NCBI RefSeq assembly: GCF_000759025.1
Contig: NZ_JPOS01000026.1
Location: 1-64,000, forward strand
Length of the DNA stretch: 64,000 nt
Direction of reading: 5' to 3'
DNA from: Phaeodactylibacter xiamenensis
GTDB lineage: Bacteria; Bacteroidota; Bacteroidia; Chitinophagales; Saprospiraceae
The notes under the pieces were generated by a model. That model was not told the DNA's origin and searched no databases. It saw only the letters and a program-made list of their open reading frames with translations. Shown piece after piece: positions 60,325 through 64,000 of this stretch; the first letter of the stretch is position 1, and each line of letters starts with the position of its first letter. A program made the position numbers and the translations under genes.

Positions 60325-61728
60325 TTATACATGCAAGGCCCGGTCAGCCGTAGCTGCCAGTGCCGCTTCCTTAGTCGCTTCGGTGTAAGTGGGGTGGGCG
60401 TGGCTCATCCGTGCGATGTCCTCAGCGGAAGCCCGGAATTCCATAGCCGTCACCGCTTCGGCAATCATATCGGCGGTACGTGGGCCGACCATATGCACGC
60501 CAAGAACCTCATCGGTCTCCTTGTGGGCCAGGATTTTCACCATGCCCTCGGTGTCGGTGCTTGCCCGTGCCCGTCCCAGTGCCTTGAATGGGAATTTGCC
60601 GGACTTGTAGGGGATGCCTGCTTCCTTGAGCTGTTCTTCAGTCTGCCCAACGCTTGCTACCTCCGGCCAGGTATAGACCACACCCGGGATGAGGTTGTAG
60701 TCGATGTGCGGCTTTTCACCGGCAATGACTTCGGCGACGAATACGCCTTCCTCTTCAGCTTTGTGGGCAAGCATGGCCCCGCGGATGACATCACCAATGG
60801 CGTAGATGTTGTCTATGTTGGTCTTCAGGTGGTCGTCTACCTCGATACGGCCGCGGTCGTCGGTTTGGATACCTGCGTTTTCGAGCCCCAGCTTGTCGGT
60901 GTAGGCGTGGCGGCCAATAGCGACCAGGCAGTAGTCTGCGTTGATGGTGAAGGTTTCTTCAGCGTCCCGCTTCTCCACCGTTACGGTTACGCTCTTTTTG
61001 TTGACTTTGACATCGCTCACCTTATGCTTGAGGTGGAATTTTACGCCGATTTTCTTCAGCGCGCGCATCAGCTCCTTGCCGCAGTCCTTGTCCATAGTGG
61101 GCAGGATGCGGTCCATGAACTCCACGACTTCCACTTCAGTGCCCAGGCGGGCAAAAACAGAGCCCAGCTCCAGCCCGATGACGCCACCGCCTACGAGTAC
61201 CATGCGCTTAGGCACTTCATCGATATTGAGGGCTTCGGTAGAGGTAATGACCCGCTCTTTGTCATAGTTGAAAGCGGCTGGTACGATGGGCTTGGAGCCC
61301 GTTGCGATGATGATCTTGTCCGAGGTGATTTCCTCACTGGAGCCATCTTCTTTCGCAATGCTTACGGTATGCTTATCCACAAAAGAGCCATGCCCGTGGT
61401 AAACGTCGATTTTGTTCTTTTTCATCAGAAACTCCACGCCTTTGACCGTTTGGGCAACCACTTCATTTTTGCGGTTGATCATTTGCGGCATATTGACCTT
61501 GAGGCTCTTGAGCTCAATGCCGTGCTGCTCAAATTTTTCCCTGGCATTGTGGTAGTGCTCAGAGGAGTCGAGCAGGGCCTTGGAAGGGATACACCCTACA
61601 TTGAGGCAGGTGCCACCGAGGCTGTTGTAGCGCTCGATGATAGCTGTCTTTTTCCCTAACTGTGCAGCCCGGATGGCTGCCACATAACCGCCCGGCCCGG
61701 AGCCGATTACGGTAACATCGTATTTCAT
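60325..61728 (-). CDS. lpdA: Dihydrolipoyl dehydrogenase (E3)
   Basis: A 467-aa flavoprotein that reoxidises dihydrolipoamide in 2-oxo acid dehydrogenase complexes. ATG 61728 gives the standard start YDVTVIGSGPGGYVAAIRAA. Seen: redox-active disulfide GGTCLNVGCIPSKALL, NAD-binding VLVGGGVIGLELGSVFARLG, FAD motif YAIGDVIRGAMLAHKAEEEG, and the C-terminal catalytic His-Glu in SHAHPTYTEA. Complete, single gene with its own terminator. Confidence 0.96.
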   Translation of the reverse strand: MKYDVTVIGSGPGGYVAAIRAAQLGKKTAIIERYNSLGGTCLNVGCIPSKALLDSSEHYHNAREKFEQHGIELKSLKVNMPQMINRKNEVVAQTVKGVEFLMKKNKIDVYHGHGSFVDKHTVSIAKEDGSSEEITSDKIIIATGSKPIVPAAFNYDKERVITSTEALNIDEVPKRMVLVGGGVIGLELGSVFARLGTEVEVVEFMDRILPTMDKDCGKELMRALKKIGVKFHLKHKVSDVKVNKKSVTVTVEKRDAEETFTINADYCLVAIGRHAYTDKLGLENAGIQTDDRGRIEVDDHLKTNIDNIYAIGDVIRGAMLAHKAEEEGVFVAEVIAGEKPHIDYNLIPGVVYTWPEVASVGQTEEQLKEAGIPYKSGKFPFKALGRARASTDTEGMVKILAHKETDEVLGVHMVGPRTADMIAEAVTAMEFRASAEDIARMSHAHPTYTEATKEAALAATADRALHV

Positions 61729-61851
61729 GGCGTCGTTTTTTATCAATGAATACCAAAGGTAACCCTGATGGGTTGATCAAAAAAGCGTCAACCCCATCAA
61801 TGGTTTGTAAAATTTGTAAATGTACGGGCACAAGTTAAGCCTATACCAGCC

Positions 61852-63228
61852 TTAGGACTTATCACCATCCCCCTTTTTCCCGTTATTGTTGTTATTGCCA
61901 CGGCCTCGTCCGCCTTTGCGGCGGCGGTTGCGTGAACGGCTCTTGCCATCGCCTTTTTTATTATCCTGGCTGCCTTTATCATCGCCCTTCTTGCCGGAGC
62001 TGTTGCTGCCTTTGTCCTGGCTGCTCTTGTTTTGTGCCTGGCTGTTGTTGCTTCCCCTGGAGGTGCTGTTGCCGCCTTTGCCCCGGTTGCCCGGCTTTTT
62101 CTTATTCTTTCGGCGCTTTTTGGAACGCTTTTCCTCTGGTAATTCTATTACGCCAGTTACGTCTTCAAAGCCCATATCGACCTCTTCCTCACTATCGGCC
62201 TCGAAGATGACCTGCAGGCTGACCAGGTCAGCGGGTTTTTCGCCTTTCCGGTTCATGGCTTTGATGTCCTTCACGCGGCTGGCCTCAAGGGTGTAGAGCT
62301 TTCCCCGGCCGGAATCTTTCTGATAGGCATAGTACATGAGCCCTTTGAAGATATCCGTCTTAACGAGTATAGCTGTACCTGCTTCCGTCTGCAGTTTATC
62401 AGCGTTTTTGGGGAACTGCTGCAGGGCATCGAGATAGGTATCCAGTTCATAATTGAGGCAGCACTTCAGGCGGCCGCACATGCCGGATAGCTTGGACTGA
62501 TTGATCGCCAGGTTTTGGTAGCGGGCAGCAGCGGTGGTGACAGATTTAAAATCCGTCAACCAGGTGGAGCAGCATAGTTCCCGCCCGCAGGACCCCAGTC
62601 CGCCAATACGGGCAGATTCCTGTCGGGCACCAATCTGCCGCATTTCAATCTTCACCCGGAACTCCTTGGCATAGTGCCGGATGAGCTCCCGGAAATCGAC
62701 CCGCCCGTCGGCCGTGTAGTAAAAGGTGGCCTTGCGCTTGTCACCCTGATACTCCACATCGCCTATTTTCATATCGAGCTTGAGGTTGCGGGCAATGGCG
62801 CGGGCGCGGACCATGGTCGTCATTTCGAGGCTACGGGCTTCTGCCAGGCGCTCCAGGTCCCGCTCATTGGCTTTGCGGATGATCTTGTGGAGGACATCCT
62901 TTTCGGAGGTCTTCTTTTTCTTCATCTGTAGGCGCACCAGCTCTCCCGACAGGGTAATCCTGCCGACGTCGAGCCCGGTGCCGGTCTCCACCACCACATC
63001 ATCGCCGGTAATAGAGCGGGTGTGGTCCTGGTTGCGGTAAAACCCTTTGTGCGCACCGTTTTTGAAGCTGACTTCCACGATATCGAAAGGGTCGGTATCC
63101 ACGACGTCCATGCTCGAAAGCCAGTCGTAGGTATTGAGTCGGTTACAGCCCCCGGTAGCGCAGCCGCCATTGCTTTTGCAGCCGTTTGGGGTGCCTGTGC
63201 CGCATGTCGTACATCCTGTACATCCCAT
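61852..63228 (-). CDS. ricT: PSP1/RicT-family protein with cysteine-rich head and basic tail
   Basis: About 458 aa from ATG 63228 (63243 also possible). Three parts: a Cys-rich head (GCTGCTTCG, NGCKSNGGCATGGC), the PSP1 domain with two cysteine pairs GSCGRELCCSTWL and GMCGRLKCCLNYE, and a ~105-residue low-complexity tail rich in Lys, Arg, Gly, Asn and Ser. In Bacillus RicT (YaaT) these cysteines hold an iron-sulfur cluster and the protein affects RNase Y maturation. Role in Bacteroidota is not established. The pairing with holB just upstream is conserved across bacteria. Confidence 0.85.
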   Translation of the reverse strand: MGCTGCTTCGTGTPNGCKSNGGCATGGCNRLNTYDWLSSMDVVDTDPFDIVEVSFKNGAHKGFYRNQDHTRSITGDDVVVETGTGLDVGRITLSGELVRLQMKKKKTSEKDVLHKIIRKANERDLERLAEARSLEMTTMVRARAIARNLKLDMKIGDVEYQGDKRKATFYYTADGRVDFRELIRHYAKEFRVKIEMRQIGARQESARIGGLGSCGRELCCSTWLTDFKSVTTAAARYQNLAINQSKLSGMCGRLKCCLNYELDTYLDALQQFPKNADKLQTEAGTAILVKTDIFKGLMYYAYQKDSGRGKLYTLEASRVKDIKAMNRKGEKPADLVSLQVIFEADSEEEVDMGFEDVTGVIELPEEKRSKKRRKNKKKPGNRGKGGNSTSRGSNNSQAQNKSSQDKGSNSSGKKGDDKGSQDNKKGDGKSRSRNRRRKGGRGRGNNNNNGKKGDGDKS

Positions 63229-63268
63229 AATGTCAATTGTCAATTTATATGAACGGACGCCTCACAGG

Positions 63269-64000
63269 CTAATACAGCCGTTGGGCGCTCAGGCCCTTGT
63301 AGGTGTCCGGTTGCTTTCGTTTTAGGATATGGTTCATTTGTATAGACGCATCGAGGAAGAGCACTTTGGGATTGGCATTGCGCTCTACCGCAAAGATGCA
63401 GTCGCTGAAGAGTTGCATCAGCTGTTCTGCCTGATCGAGGTCCATCACGCCGGCCATCTTTTTGGCCGACTCTAACTCCTGGTTTTGCAGCCGTACCTTC
63501 ACCCCGGGGCCTGCTGCGATGAGCAGGGTGATTTCCCGGAGGAAGTGCAGGGCGTACTGCAGGAAATGCTTTTGGTTTTCTCTGCCTTGCCCGGCAAAGT
63601 CTTCCGACCATTTGACCATTTTAACGGGGTTGCCCTGATAGCCATTGCGCATCCACTGCAAAAATAGCCGGGCGTGGTCGTTTTCGTTATGTTGAGCCAG
63701 TTTCAGGGCTTCGTTGTAGTTGCCATTGGCCAGGTAGGCGATACCGGCAGCTTGTGCTTCCGCCACCCCGCTTTGCACCAGCCCCTGCTGAATGGCTTCA
63801 TCGCTCAGGGCGCGCACATTCACAATCTGGCAGCGGGAGAGGATGGTGTTCAAAATGAGTTCCTGCCGCTCGGCCACCAGTATAAACAGGGTGCGCTCGG
63901 GCGGCTCTTCGATGAGCTTGAGCAGGCGGTTGCCTTCCTTGCCCAGGTATTCCGGCAGCCAGAGGATGAGCACTTTGTGGGTGCTTTCAAAGGTCTTCAG
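63269..64000 (-). CDS. holB: DNA polymerase III delta-prime subunit, C-terminal part (runs off the window)
   Basis: The frame is open through the right edge, so only the C-terminal ~244 residues are seen. The clamp-loader motifs LILWLPEYLGKEGNRLLKLI EEPPERTLFILV and SRCQIVNVRALSDEAI match delta-prime (sensor I SRC). The P-loop and Walker B parts lie beyond 64000. It loads the beta clamp at replication forks. ricT follows 26-41 bases downstream, an arrangement also seen in Bacillus (holB-yaaT). Confidence 0.85.
   Translation of the reverse strand: MKTFESTHKVLILWLPEYLGKEGNRLLKLIEEPPERTLFILVAERQELILNTILSRCQIVNVRALSDEAIQQGLVQSGVAEAQAAGIAYLANGNYNEALKLAQHNENDHARLFLQWMRNGYQGNPVKMVKWSEDFAGQGRENQKHFLQYALHFLREITLLIAAGPGVKVRLQNQELESAKKMAGVMDLDQAEQLMQLFSDCIFAVERNANPKVLFLDASIQMNHILKRKQPDTYKGLSAQRLY

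Noticed and set aside
60107-60388. Rightward 93-codon frame between moeA and lpdA
   Set aside because: It runs through the lpdA terminator hairpin and into lpdA; not a gene.
60331-61659. Rightward 442-codon frame opposite lpdA
   Set aside because: Antisense shadow of lpdA, which is unmistakable on the minus strand.

Overview
The window reads as chromosomal DNA of a Bacteroidota bacterium, probably Saprospiria-like. The reasons are a secreted protein with a C-terminal type IX secretion sorting domain, an OmpA protein with thrombospondin type 3 repeats, Bacteroidota-type integrase/excisionase genes, weak ribosome binding sites and TAnnTTTG-like promoter words. Roughly the left half and the 43-51 kb stretch are accessory DNA. 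The rest is ordinary chromosome.

Region 1 (1-4.35 kb) holds a mobile-element style module: a RepA-like ATPase, an XRE repressor, two small hypothetical genes and membrane proteins. It ends with a leftward sigma-54 activator whose N-terminus looks like a CARF/RtcR sensor domain. This DNA is crowded with the word TTACTAAGG on both strands and in several frames.

Region 2 (4.35-32.5 kb) is a type I BREX phage-defence locus with an unusual front end. Divergent from the CARF-sigma54 regulator, behind two spaced operator-like repeats and a sigma-54-like promoter, runs a tightly packed rightward series. It encodes a helicase-nuclease fusion, a 719-aa protein with a possible Argonaute MID/PIWI-like segment, then brxA, brxB, brxC and pglX. 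After a terminator and an IS-riddled interval (nested inverted-repeat element, IS21, IS1380, a broken toxin-antitoxin pair, an AAA ATPase) come pglZ and brxL. Two small related proteins flank the halves. My main proposal is that this is an inducible BREX variant: a nucleotide- or RNA-sensing regulator switches on a helicase/nuclease/PIWI-like module together with BREX.

Region 3 (32.5-42.8 kb) has an IS5-like element and a decapitated NmrA-type gene that may mark the island edge. It continues with chromosomal genes: acetyltransferase, lipoprotein, T9SS-exported protein, L-lactate dehydrogenase, GH3 beta-glucosidase and a DUF2459-like protein.

Region 4 (42.8-51.5 kb) is a second mobile patch: an internally deleted IS30, an IS1182, a DDE-transposase IS that splits a secreted-protein gene with a clear target duplication, a duplicated-domain protein, and a tyrosine recombinase with two excisionase-type genes. 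The recombinase module abuts the 3' end of mnmE, a known island insertion site.

Region 5 (51.5-64 kb) is core: mnmE, an OmpA/TSP3 protein, a molybdenum cofactor/transport operon (moeA-moaC-mobBA-modB-modC), lpdA, ricT (PSP1) and a partial holB.
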